From the NCBI GenBank assembly GCA_006226225.1, contig SBHI01000187.1, forward strand, positions 1-14,424: a stretch of 14,424 nucleotides of DNA, read 5' to 3'. Positions 1 through 6,535 of the stretch are shown piece after piece. The number at the start of each line of letters is the position of its first letter. Position 1 is the stretch's first letter. The notes below the pieces were generated by a model, which saw only the letters and a program-made list of their open reading frames with translations, made no database searches and was not told where the DNA came from. This stretch comes from Alphaproteobacteria bacterium (lineage in GTDB: Bacteria > Pseudomonadota > Alphaproteobacteria > Micavibrionales > CSBR16-224). A program made the position numbers and the translations under genes.

Positions 1-893
1 ATCACCTTTCCTGCGCCTTGGTGTAGCATGCCGATCTTGTTGTTATCGGTCAGCAGCAGGGTTGTGATGCCGATATGGCCGGAGACACTTTCATAGAAAT
101 CGGGGCGCAGACGCAGCATGGTGCGTCCGTTGACCTGTTCCTGCCGCACAGGGTAATAGGCGCTGAGGTCGGAATAGATTTCCTCATGTCCGCGCAGGTT
201 ACGGCGGATCAAGCGGCTGCGGAAAGCCTCATTGGTCAGCAGCGCATCGAAGTAATAGGATTTGCGCAGGGTCAGCGGTTCGTCATTGAGCAGCCCGTCC
301 GTCAGGCCGTATAGCGCGAGTTTGACACCATTGGTCGTGTGCTGTGTTTTGGTGGCAACACGCAGCGCCAGATACATGATCTGCAGGTTGGAGATAATAT
401 AATTGATATCCTTGCTGACCTCCTGATAGCGCAGGGCATCGGTCAGAATGATTTTGTCGCTGACTTTGTCGCTGGAAAAGGGGATTTCCGCGCTCAGCTC
501 CTGCCCTGCAACGGGGTTGTTGAATCCGGCATTTTCTTCTGCTTTCGGCGGCAGAATATCCGCCATCGGGAAGCTGCGCTTGTTGTTCCAGATATGGGTG
601 CAAAGCTGTGAAAAATGCTGAATACCCGCATGCATAGGGCGGTATTTGATCGGCAGGATCGACATCTCGCTGCCGAATTGCAGCAGCAGGATACTGATTT
701 CCAGCGTCATGGCGGCGTAATCCCACATATCATTGATATCAATGATGGAATAAGTAATCAACATCAGCGTCAGGATGACAATCGTAATTTCTTTGCGGTA
801 AACCTTGTCCCAGCGCATCAGAACAACGAACAAATCCCAGCGCCCTTTGATATTGCGCATAAAGTTCAGGAGTGCTGGGTTTTTTGTTCTCAT
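1..893 (-). CDS. Membrane-anchored protein of unknown function, possible Nudix-like C-terminal part (partial)
   Basis: The frame is open from an ATG at 893 to the window edge (297 codons, C-terminus missing). A TAA stop lies one codon upstream of this ATG, so the frame cannot extend further. Shine-Dalgarno support is poor; Met12 is an alternative start. Seen: two hydrophobic stretches at about residues 35-53 (ITIVILTLMLITYSIIDI) and 59-80, which suggest two membrane passes near the N-terminus. A long soluble part follows. Near the cut end are a SYYFDALLTNE segment (about 212-222) and GHIGITTLLLTDNNKIGMLH (about 272-291), a beta-hairpin-like pattern ending in HQGAGK. That pattern resembles the start of a Nudix fold, including the Nudix domains attached to some membrane or nucleotide-signalling proteins. 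The catalytic Nudix box, if present, lies beyond the window, so this is only a suggestion. The gene follows the pmbA terminator, so it should have its own promoter; I find no convincing one. Confidence 0.75.
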   Translation of the reverse strand, partial: MRTKNPALLNFMRNIKGRWDLFVVLMRWDKVYRKEITIVILTLMLITYSIIDINDMWDYAAMTLEISILLLQFGSEMSILPIKYRPMHAGIQHFSQLCTHIWNNKRSFPMADILPPKAEENAGFNNPVAGQELSAEIPFSSDKVSDKIILTDALRYQEVSKDINYIISNLQIMYLALRVATKTQHTTNGVKLALYGLTDGLLNDEPLTLRKSYYFDALLTNEAFRSRLIRRNLRGHEEIYSDLSAYYPVRQEQVNGRTMLRLRPDFYESVSGHIGITTLLLTDNNKIGMLHQGAGKV

Positions 894-982
894 TTTTTAG
901 TCCGAAACAATAGAGGTCTGTACCGCGAAAAGCGTTTCCACATTGTTCCACAACTGGCAGCGTAACAACATAGAAAATTTTG

Positions 983-1014
983 AAAAAAAGCCGCCCCGTT
1001 TTTCAAGGGGCGGC
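983..1014 (-). terminator. Rho-independent terminator after pmbA
   Basis: Read on the minus strand, an 8-bp perfect GC stem, GCCGCCCC pairing with GGGGCGGC (1014-1007 and 997-990), closes a 9-base loop and is followed at once by seven T. It starts about 30 bases after the pmbA stop. It should end the tldD-pmbA transcript and separate it from the membrane-protein gene downstream. Confidence 0.92.
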
Positions 1015-1044
1015 GTTGTGATTTGTTTGTCTTGAAGCCGGTTG

Positions 1045-2409
1045 TTATTTTCCGGCGATGGTGGCGCGGTTGATACGGGTTGTCGGCGCCGCCAGCGAAT
1101 GTTTTGATTTCGGCTGTGCGGGTGTGTCATCCGCCAGTGAGATATCCATGAACATGTCTTTCAGATTGCCGGAAACGATAAAACCGTCGACCGATTCATC
1201 GGTGATTTTACCGTTGCGGATCATCTTGCCGTAAGCCTGACGGGAATAGGTGCCGTTATTGACATTGACGGTACCACCCTGAAAGCCCTGAATATAGATG
1301 CCTTCCTTGATATCGGAAATCAGCTCATCCGGTGTTTCAATACCCGGCTGCACGCGGGTATTGGTGCGGCCGTTTTCGCGTCCGATCGGTTCGATCCCGA
1401 GCTTGCGGGATTCGGCCAGATTGCTGTTAAAGGATTTCAAGACACCGTTTTCAACAAAAGTGATTTCCTCGCTTTTGATGCCTGCGGTGTCGACGGCGCG
1501 TGACGCAATACCGCGGTGCAGGTTCGGGTTATCGGTGATGGTCACCTCGGCGCTCATAATCTGCTGTTCCAGCTTGTCTTTCAGGAAGCTTGCGCCCTGA
1601 TGGATGGCGGTGCCGTCAATCGCCTGAAAGACGGAGTTGAAAAAGCTTTCCGCCGCGTCATTGTCCAGAACGATCGGGTATTCACCGGTATCGGGCAGGT
1701 TGGCCCCCAGTTTTCCGACGGCGTTTAATCCAGCGCGTCTGCCAAGGTCTTTGGCACCGGCCATGTCACAGAAATGGCGGGAAACGCTGTATTCCCCGTC
1801 AATCTGCATGCCTTTTTCATCTTCGGCGACAACGCTGGCGCTGGCCTGATACAAGGTACGGCTTTCCTGAATATCCACGCCATTGGTGGCCATAATCAGC
1901 ACATGAGTGTTTTTCTTGGACATGCTGACCGAACGTGTTGCTTTCGTGCCTTTGACAGCCATTGCGGCGGCTTCGACTTCCTTGGCATAGTTAATCAGGG
2001 TTTCATTGCTCGGCTCTGTGATGTCATACAGGTTCAGATCGCTTTGCGGGCCGGTATAGACTTTCTCTTTTTCCAGCAATGCGGCACTCGGGTTTTCCGG
2101 CGCAAGATGGATAACCTTCATATTTTCATCCATCGCGTTTTTCAGCGCGGTCATTCCCAATGTATTTTTGGTGAAAGAGATATTGCGGTCACCGGCATAA
2201 AGCGTCACTGTGACTTTATGTGTGGTACCGCCGACAGCGCGCGCGACATGGCCGCGTTCGATTTCGGCCTCGCGTTCGGTGTTTTCACTAATCACGACTT
2301 TGACATCTGTAATGCCGTATTTCGCGCCTTCTTCCTTGGCATGTTTGATCAGAGCCTCGGCAACGGGGCGTGCGGCGCGTTCGAATTCTTTCGGTTTGCT
2401 TGCAACCAT
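1045..2409 (-). CDS. pmbA: PmbA/TldE-like subunit of the TldD/TldE metallopeptidase
   Basis: This 454-residue protein matches the usual length of PmbA/TldE (about 450). Known of the family: TldD and TldE form a heteromeric cytosolic peptidase that trims unfolded or leader peptides (microcin B17 maturation and CcdA decay in E. coli). TldE is the partner lacking the zinc HExxxH motif. Seen: no HExxxH; a C-terminal half with the family pattern ENGVLKS (about 320-326) followed by SRKLG (334-338), as in E. coli PmbA; and a preceding ITDNPNLHRGIASRAVDTAG block. The start is set at the ATG at 2409 because AAGGAG lies six bases upstream; an in-frame alternative start 30 bases further out would fall inside tldD. 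The gap to the tldD stop is 10 bases and the ribosome site overlaps that stop, so the two are probably translationally coupled. A strong terminator follows. I am confident of the family, less so of any particular substrate. Confidence 0.92.
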   Translation of the reverse strand: MVASKPKEFERAARPVAEALIKHAKEEGAKYGITDVKVVISENTEREAEIERGHVARAVGGTTHKVTVTLYAGDRNISFTKNTLGMTALKNAMDENMKVIHLAPENPSAALLEKEKVYTGPQSDLNLYDITEPSNETLINYAKEVEAAAMAVKGTKATRSVSMSKKNTHVLIMATNGVDIQESRTLYQASASVVAEDEKGMQIDGEYSVSRHFCDMAGAKDLGRRAGLNAVGKLGANLPDTGEYPIVLDNDAAESFFNSVFQAIDGTAIHQGASFLKDKLEQQIMSAEVTITDNPNLHRGIASRAVDTAGIKSEEITFVENGVLKSFNSNLAESRKLGIEPIGRENGRTNTRVQPGIETPDELISDIKEGIYIQGFQGGTVNVNNGTYSRQAYGKMIRNGKITDESVDGFIVSGNLKDMFMDISLADDTPAQPKSKHSLAAPTTRINRATIAGK

Positions 2410-2415
2410 TTCTCT

Positions 2416-2421
2416 CTCCTT
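2416..2421 (-). promoter_or_regulatory. Ribosome binding site of pmbA, overlapping the tldD stop
   Basis: AAGGAG with a six-base spacer to the ATG at 2409. Its first two bases belong to the TAA stop of tldD (2420-2422). This fixes the pmbA start and predicts coupled, roughly equimolar translation of the two subunits. Confidence 0.8.
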
Positions 2422-3901
2422 ATTTCTTTGTACCACCAACAGTCATGTTGGAGACGCGCACGGTCGGCTGTCCACAGCCGACGATAACGCTTTGCCCGTT
2501 TTTACCGCACATTCCGGCACTTTTTTCCAGCTCCAGATCATTACCGACCATTTTGATCGACTGGATGACGGACAGACCGTCACCGACCAGCGTCGCCCCT
2601 TTGACGGGCTCGCAGAGTTTTCCGTTACGAATGCGGTAGGCCAATGTGGCATTCATATTAAATTTTCCAGAGGTAATGTCAACCTGTCCGCCTCCCATGT
2701 CTTTGATATACAACCCGTCTTTCACGGATTTGATAATATCTTCGGGTTCGTGGTCGCCGGGTTTGAAATAGGTATTGGTCATACGCGGCATCGGCGTTTT
2801 GGTATAGCTTTCGCGGCGGCCGTTGCCTGTCGGCGCGGCTTTCATCAGCAGCGCATTCTGGCGATCCTGCATATAGGATTTCAGAATACCGTTTTCAATT
2901 AGGACGTTTTCTTGTGTCGGCGTACCTTCATCATCAAAATGCAGGCTGCCGCGCTCACCTTTCAGATCGCCCTGATCGACGACGGTGACTTCGTCCGAGG
3001 CGACTTTTTGTCCGACTTTGCCGCTATAAACGGAAATGCTGCGGCGGTTGAAATCGCCTTCCAGTCCGTGACCGATGGCTTCATGCAGCAGGACGGCGGG
3101 CCAGCCCTGATTAAGGACGACCTCCATTTGTCCGGCGGGCGCATCTTCGGCAACCAGCAGGGTTTTGGCAAGATCCAGCGCTTCATCGGCGGCGGCTTTC
3201 CATTCGCTATCGGCAAAAATATCTTTGCAGTCAACAGGGCCGCCCAGCAGTTTATAGCCGGTTTCACTGTTGCCGTTTTCATCCGTGACCTGAATCTGGA
3301 TCATTAGGGAAACATTCGGGCGCGTATCAACCAGGCTGGTGCCGTCTTCTGTAATGATATGCACGGCTTTGGATGTGGCTTTATAGCTCAGCGTGACATT
3401 GGTGACGGCAGGGTCGAGTGCTTTGATATGCGCCTCGATTTCGTCAAGCTTGGCGATTTTTTCCGCCAAATCCATGCTTTTCATCGGGTTAGCGGCAGGG
3501 TACAGCTGATCCTGCGTGCGTCCGTATCCGCCCAGTTTCTCGGCGGCTTTGCTGCTATCCAGAATTTCTTTGGCTTCTTTGACGGCATCCGTCAGGGCAG
3601 CCTTGTTAAAAACATCGGCATAGGCATAGCCGACATGCTCGCCCTGTCCGACGCGGAATCCGAAACCTGCCTCGCTGTTGCCGACGGAAACGGTTGTGTA
3701 CTGCCCCTTATCTTTGACCAGCGCCTCGCGTTCCGTGATTTCCTGATAGAATTCACCGTAATCGGCATCTTTCAGCGCGGTTTTGACAATTTCCTTTGTT
3801 TCCTCCGGGGTCAAATCGCTGTCTGCAAAAAACGGCTTTAATTCTGCGGCAATATTTTTGGCAGCGCTTTTCGGGGGCTGGGCGGGGTTGTTTTCGCTCA
3901 T
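2420..3901 (-). CDS. tldD: TldD metallopeptidase, catalytic subunit
   Basis: At 493 residues this is slightly longer than E. coli TldD (about 481). Seen: the zinc motif LLHEAIGHGLEGDFNRR at about residues 271-287, giving His273, Glu274 and His278 (HExxxH); GERGSLHFDDEGTPTQ (about 315-330), a TldD signature; and Cys465 in GMCGKNGQ, the expected position of the third zinc ligand. All key catalytic residues therefore appear present. Known of the family: it works with TldE/PmbA as a cytosolic zinc peptidase threading short unfolded peptides. It is the promoter-proximal member of a two-gene unit with pmbA 10 bases downstream. A sigma-70-like promoter lies just upstream (3946-3974), giving a leader of about 37 bases. 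The Shine-Dalgarno (GAGAGACGAG region) is weak. The N-terminal 20 residues are Ala/Pro/Lys-rich and probably a non-conserved extension. Confidence 0.96.
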   Translation of the reverse strand: MSENNPAQPPKSAAKNIAAELKPFFADSDLTPEETKEIVKTALKDADYGEFYQEITEREALVKDKGQYTTVSVGNSEAGFGFRVGQGEHVGYAYADVFNKAALTDAVKEAKEILDSSKAAEKLGGYGRTQDQLYPAANPMKSMDLAEKIAKLDEIEAHIKALDPAVTNVTLSYKATSKAVHIITEDGTSLVDTRPNVSLMIQIQVTDENGNSETGYKLLGGPVDCKDIFADSEWKAAADEALDLAKTLLVAEDAPAGQMEVVLNQGWPAVLLHEAIGHGLEGDFNRRSISVYSGKVGQKVASDEVTVVDQGDLKGERGSLHFDDEGTPTQENVLIENGILKSYMQDRQNALLMKAAPTGNGRRESYTKTPMPRMTNTYFKPGDHEPEDIIKSVKDGLYIKDMGGGQVDITSGKFNMNATLAYRIRNGKLCEPVKGATLVGDGLSVIQSIKMVGNDLELEKSAGMCGKNGQSVIVGCGQPTVRVSNMTVGGTKK

Positions 3902-3945
3902 CTCGTCTCTCGTTTCTTTTTTCGGATTCGTTCTCTTGTGGGTGA

Positions 3946-3974
3946 ATTATGTTTTTTTATTACATAAAAGTCAA
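3946..3974 (-). promoter_or_regulatory. Predicted sigma-70-type promoter for tldD-pmbA
   Basis: On the minus strand, TTGACT (3974-3969) and CATAAT (3951-3946) are separated by exactly 17 bases of AT-rich sequence. Each box matches the consensus at five of six positions. Transcription would start near 3939, just upstream of tldD. It lies in the 107-base gap after the ankyrin gene. Confidence 0.7.
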
Positions 3975-4008
3975 GAAAAGATGCGGGAAGTTTCCTGCGC
4001 GGGCGGAG

Positions 4009-4668
4009 TTATAGATTAAAGAAACCGCCGCGTTTGGGTGGTTTGAAATGCGGTACATCCTCACCGCGATCCAGCTTTCCGCGCAGAATGCCTGTGTGGC
4101 CGTTATAAAGCTTATCTTTCTCTGCGAGACGTTTCGCCATATCAATGGCGCTTTCACCGGCCTTGTTCTTGACGTTTTCATCCGCGCCAGCAACGATCAG
4201 GTTATAGATTTTGCGCTCCTGTCCTTCTTTCACCAGAACATGCAAGACAGTATCGCCATCCTTATTCAGTTTTGAAACATCGGCACCTTTGTCCAGCAGC
4301 AATTTGACCATTTTCGGGTTGTCGGAATCGGCGGCATAGTAAAGTGGTCCGGCGCGTCCGCCGCTCAAGTGGTTCGGGTTTGCGCCCGCATCCAGCAGCA
4401 TTTCGACAATATCGGTATCGGGACGTTGGACAGCTAGCAGCAGACAGCTGAAACCTTCTGTGGTGTGTAAATTGGGATCGGCGCCTGCATCCAGCAGGGC
4501 GCGGATGATTTTCGGATTAATGGAACTGTGGGCGCAAGCTTCGTGCAAGGCCGTCCAGCCGAAATCACCGATTGTGTTCGGGTCTGCGCCGTCTTCCAGA
4601 TATTTCAGGACAAGGGCTTCATCATTATCGGCGGCCGCTTCGATCAGGGCATAGTCTTCGTAAGACAT
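4009..4668 (-). CDS. Ankyrin-repeat protein
   Basis: The 219-residue protein consists almost entirely of about five ankyrin repeats, with typical repeat ends such as LLDAGADPN (58-66), LLDAGANPN (91-99), LLLDKGADV (123-131) and LIVAGADEN (157-165), plus helix starts such as GWTALHEAC (37-45) and GDTVLHVLV (138-146). A charged tail rich in Lys, Gly and Pro ends in GGFFNL. Ankyrin arrays bind proteins; nothing in the sequence identifies the partner or any enzymatic domain. The start is the ATG at 4668 with AAGGAG ten bases upstream. The frame stays open to a TTG at 4758, which would add a hydrophobic stretch (LFSLFWLCQCLLL) resembling a signal or anchor, but that TTG has no ribosome site. If the ATG is right the protein is cytosolic. 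It lies between the paralogous small genes and tldD, all leftward. Confidence 0.88.
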   Translation of the reverse strand: MSYEDYALIEAAADNDEALVLKYLEDGADPNTIGDFGWTALHEACAHSSINPKIIRALLDAGADPNLHTTEGFSCLLLAVQRPDTDIVEMLLDAGANPNHLSGGRAGPLYYAADSDNPKMVKLLLDKGADVSKLNKDGDTVLHVLVKEGQERKIYNLIVAGADENVKNKAGESAIDMAKRLAEKDKLYNGHTGILRGKLDRGEDVPHFKPPKRGGFFNL

Positions 4669-4678
4669 CGGGGGCGCA

Positions 4679-4684
4679 CTCCTT
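4679..4684 (-). promoter_or_regulatory. Ribosome binding site choosing the ankyrin-gene start
   Basis: AAGGAG with a ten-base spacer to the ATG at 4668. The spacing is a little long, but the motif is perfect, and it favours this start over the TTG at 4758. Confidence 0.65.
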
Positions 4685-4768
4685 AAAAGCAAGCATTGGC
4701 AAAGCCAGAATAATGAAAATAACGCATCATCTTGGCTGACCGTGATGGTCTCTGTCAAGAAAAGAGAA

Positions 4769-4783
4769 TGCTGCGGCGCAGCA
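4769..4783 (-). terminator. Candidate weak terminator after the small-protein pair
   Basis: TGCTGC pairs with GCAGCA around a three-base loop, followed on the minus strand by TTCTCTTTTCTT. The T tract is interrupted and the stem is only six pairs, so termination may be partial. It lies about 25 bases after the stop at 4808 and about 100 bases before the ankyrin start. Confidence 0.4.
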
Positions 4784-4807
4784 GGGATTGCGGGTAAAAT
4801 AAGGTGT

Positions 4808-5137
4808 CTAGGATTGGCGGTTTACTGTGCGTGGCTTCTTATAAGACGGGCGGTCTTGCAGGGCTTCGTTCCATTTGCGCTCAATTTCTTCGGCAGGTTC
4901 CGCAGTGGTGTATTCATTGCCGTTTTGCATGATAACGGTGTTGACGTTGTAGTAATGCCATCCAGCTTCTTCTCCGAAGCGGCTTTGATGCTGCTTGTTT
5001 TCAACAATTTCGCTCACCATATGCGGATTGAGCTGTACGTGATCGTCGCTGTCCTCGACAACGATATCATAGTCTTTTTTTGTGCCTTCGCGTTTGACAG
5101 CATGGATAAAGGCCTTTTTTAATTTTAGTACACTCAT
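4808..5137 (-). CDS. Small protein of unknown function, second copy of a tandem paralogous pair
   Basis: The 109-residue protein has no signal peptide or membrane segment. It is clearly related to the gene just upstream (5153-5461): both open with MS-x-x-KLK-basic-A-aromatic-I, share VNTV-x-M-x-NG (here 65-73), then EEIERKW (83-89), and end with Y-basic-KPRTV-x-R (here 99-107). The alternation of an Asn-containing helix start, a VNTVIMQNG hairpin and an EEIERKW helix resembles the layout of FlbD-type small proteins (strand, strand with NG turn, helix). That is an inference from pattern, not a confirmed family. A compact acidic stretch (VVEDSDDHV, 26-34) is specific to this copy. AGGA lies about seven bases before the ATG. 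It is 15 bases downstream of its paralogue and almost surely co-transcribed with it. Confidence 0.8.
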   Translation of the reverse strand: MSVLKLKKAFIHAVKREGTKKDYDIVVEDSDDHVQLNPHMVSEIVENKQHQSRFGEEAGWHYYNVNTVIMQNGNEYTTAEPAEEIERKWNEALQDRPSYKKPRTVNRQS

Positions 5138-5152
5138 CGTCTTCCTGCGTTT

Positions 5153-5461
5153 TTAAGCGTTGCGCGAAACAGTGCGCGGTTTTCTGTAAGCGGGGGCGTG
5201 AAGGGCCTCGCTCCATTTGCGTTCAATCTCTTCCATATTTTCAACGGTAAAGTGTTGCTGACCATTATCCATGACAACAGTATTGACGCGGATACTGACA
5301 TGGCGCCCTACATCATTATTATAGCCGAAATGATGTAGTTCATCCTCTAGGACATCGCTGATTTTATCGGCATGCAGCAGCATGGTTTTGCCCTTGTCTA
5401 GGGCACGACTGTCTTCTTTCGTATGTTCGATCCATGCGCGTTTCAGCTTGACGATAGACAT
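5153..5461 (-). CDS. Small protein of unknown function, first copy of a tandem paralogous pair
   Basis: The 102-residue soluble protein is highly charged. Its C-terminal 44 residues are about 60 % identical by eye to those of the 4808-5137 product; the central region is divergent apart from the predicted fold pattern. Motifs are MSIVKLKRAWI (1-11), VNTVVMDNG (59-67), EEIERKW (77-83) and YRKPRTVSR (92-100). A central His-rich acidic stretch (EDELHHFGYNND, 39-50) is unique to this copy. The start ATG at 5461 follows GGGGAGA at good spacing. The 69-base gap upstream, after gshB, holds a possible promoter and an 18-bp imperfect palindrome. I do not recognise the family. The conserved basic tail KPRTV-x-R is the best handle for a search; it could bind nucleic acid or a partner, but that is speculation. 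Confidence 0.8.
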   Translation of the reverse strand: MSIVKLKRAWIEHTKEDSRALDKGKTMLLHADKISDVLEDELHHFGYNNDVGRHVSIRVNTVVMDNGQQHFTVENMEEIERKWSEALHAPAYRKPRTVSRNA

Positions 5462-5470
5462 CGACTCTCC

Positions 5471-5488
5471 CCGTTTTTTAAAGAACGG
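5471..5488. repeat. Imperfect 18-bp palindrome in the leader of the small-protein pair
   Basis: CCGTTTTTTAAAGAACGG is a palindrome with eight of nine position pairs matching, centred on TTTAAA. It lies directly before the GGGGAG ribosome site of the 5153-5461 gene and after the candidate -10. It could be a protein operator or a short mRNA hairpin next to the ribosome site. Confidence 0.45.
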
Positions 5489-5491
5489 AGT

Positions 5492-5520
5492 AAATTAACA
5501 TAATAATGAGAAAATGTCAA
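5492..5520 (-). promoter_or_regulatory. Candidate promoter for the small-protein pair
   Basis: A perfect -35 TTGACA (5520-5515) is followed 17 bases on by TAATTT, or at a 15-base spacing by GTTAAT. The -10 is weak whichever is chosen, but the region is AT-rich and lies in the gap after gshB, where a promoter is expected. Confidence 0.45.
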
Positions 5521-5530
5521 TAAACCGCGA

Positions 5531-6535
5531 TCAGGCTGCGGCTTTATCTGTTGTGCCGCAATCCGCGCCCTGTATTTTGCCACAATGCAAGGCGACGGCT
5601 TTTTCCAGCAGCAGTGTTGCCGGATTTTGTCCGGATATGCGGGCAATTTCGCGGAAACCTGTCGGGCTGGTGATGTTGACTTCGGTCAGATAGCTGCCGA
5701 TCACATCAATTCCAGCCAGCAGAATGCCCTCTTGCGCAAGGCGTTTGCCGACGGCTGTGGCGATTTCCAGATCTTTCGCGTCCAGTTTACGGACTTCATG
5801 ATCACCACTGACGGCAAGATTGCCGCGCACACTGCCTTCTTTTGGCAAGCGCACCAGCATATAAGGGAAGGGCGTACCGTCAATGATGATGATGCGCTTA
5901 TCGCCCTGTTTAATTTCAGGGATAAAACGCTGCGCAATAATCGGATAGCTGCCGCGCCCTGTCAGGGTTTCCCAAATAACGTCGAAATTGACGTCATCTT
6001 CTGTCACCATAAACACGCCTTCGCCGCCCATGCCGTCCAGCGGTTTCATAATGATCTTTTTATGTACGGACAGAAATTCTTTCAGAACCGTCTGCGATGT
6101 TGTGATTGTATAGGGCGGGGTGTAGTCCGCAAACGTGCTGGCGAAAATTTTTTCGTTAAAATCACGCAGTGTTGCAGGCGGATTTGTGACCGTCACGCCT
6201 TCGGCGGCGGCCTGATCCAGAACATAGGTGGTGTGGATAAAGCGCTTATCGACCGGCGGGTCTTTGCGCATGAAAATGATGTCCAGCTGCGCCAGCGGCA
6301 TATCCTGTTTGTCGGATAGTGCGTACCAATCCTCTTGATTATCAAAGACTTGAATGCCTTGAACGATGCCACGTGCATGCCCGTTTTCGATGAAGATATC
6401 GCCCTGTTCCATGACGAAAACCTCATGCCCGGCACTTTGCGCGGCCAGCATAATTGCAAGCGACGTGTCTTTTTTCGGCTTGATATTATGTACGGGGTCT
6501 ATTAGAATTCCGATTTTCAAACGGGGAGCTGTCAT
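5531..6535 (-). CDS. gshB: Glutathione synthetase
   Basis: This 334-residue ATP-grasp enzyme joins gamma-glutamylcysteine to glycine in the second step of glutathione synthesis, in the cytosol. Seen: the N-terminal KIGILIDPVHNIKPKKDTS block (7-25), typical of bacterial GshB; MRKDPPVD (89-96); the glycine-rich ATP-grasp loop KPLDGMGGEGVF (164-175); and the C-terminal metal/ATP site AGIDVIG then TEVNITSPTGFREI (274-297). All key motifs are intact. The start is certain within a few residues because homology begins at residue 7 and no other ATG lies before residue 29. A CAAAGG motif sits nine bases upstream of the ATG. That ATG (6535-6533) overlaps the gshA ATG (6534-6536) on the other strand. 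The C-terminal 15 residues, Cys- and Ala-rich, are beyond the usual end. Confidence 0.97.
   Translation of the reverse strand: MTAPRLKIGILIDPVHNIKPKKDTSLAIMLAAQSAGHEVFVMEQGDIFIENGHARGIVQGIQVFDNQEDWYALSDKQDMPLAQLDIIFMRKDPPVDKRFIHTTYVLDQAAAEGVTVTNPPATLRDFNEKIFASTFADYTPPYTITTSQTVLKEFLSVHKKIIMKPLDGMGGEGVFMVTEDDVNFDVIWETLTGRGSYPIIAQRFIPEIKQGDKRIIIIDGTPFPYMLVRLPKEGSVRGNLAVSGDHEVRKLDAKDLEIATAVGKRLAQEGILLAGIDVIGSYLTEVNITSPTGFREIARISGQNPATLLLEKAVALHCGKIQGADCGTTDKAAA
6480..6508 (+). promoter_or_regulatory. Predicted sigma-70-type promoter of gshA, inside the gshB coding sequence
   Basis: TTGATA (6480-6485) and TAGAAT (6503-6508), each five of six matches to consensus, are separated by exactly 17 bases. 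Transcription would begin near 6515, about 19 bases before the gshA ATG, leaving room for its GGGGAG ribosome site. The boxes coincide with gshB codons 10-19, the conserved ILIDPVHNIK segment. Confidence 0.65.
6523..6528 (+). promoter_or_regulatory. Ribosome binding site of gshA
   Basis: GGGGAG with a five-base spacer to the ATG at 6534. It lies within gshB codons 3-5 on the opposite strand, and it decides the gshA start against the longer open frame beginning at 6366. Confidence 0.75.

Noticed and set aside
283..726. Open frame of 147 codons on the minus strand inside the left-edge gene
   Set aside because: It is an out-of-frame reading of the same strand. The frame starting at 893 is open for the full 297 codons with membrane segments and sensible composition, and is the real one.
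2410..2439. Longer pmbA N-terminus from an in-frame start at 2439
   Set aside because: It would overlap the tldD end and lacks a ribosome site, whereas the ATG at 2409 has AAGGAG at six bases.
1774..2487. Open frame of 237 codons on the plus strand, antisense to pmbA
   Set aside because: It lies wholly over the well-supported pmbA/tldD frames, has a low-complexity Phe/His-rich translation typical of antisense shadows, and shows no family motif.
2210..2902. Open frame of 230 codons antisense to the pmbA-tldD junction
   Set aside because: Shadow of the two peptidase genes; the translation crosses from one gene to the next without domain structure.
4669..4758. TTG start at 4758 adding a hydrophobic segment to the ankyrin protein
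   Set aside because: No Shine-Dalgarno before the TTG, and the ATG at 4668 has AAGGAG. I leave open that it could be a minor secreted form.
4753..4758. Perfect TTGACA on the minus strand upstream of the ankyrin gene
   Set aside because: No acceptable -10 at 16-18 bases (best CAAGAT at 18), so not called as a promoter.
4808..5461. Toxin-antitoxin pair made of the two small adjacent genes
   Set aside because: The two products are paralogues with shared N- and C-terminal motifs, not a toxin plus a DNA-binding antitoxin, and neither matches a known toxin fold by eye.
4808..5461. RiPP precursor peptides for the nearby TldD/PmbA peptidase
   Set aside because: About 100 residues each, with fold-like patterns and no Cys/Ser/Thr-rich core after a leader; no modification enzyme is present.
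5523..5541. Hairpin GCCGC...GCGGT over the gshB stop followed by TTTATT
   Set aside because: Only five pairs including a wobble and a broken T tract; too weak to call a terminator.
6366..6533. 56-residue N-terminal extension of gshA from the ATG at 6366
   Set aside because: It runs antisense to the conserved gshB N-terminus, has no family similarity, and the predicted promoter lies downstream of it.
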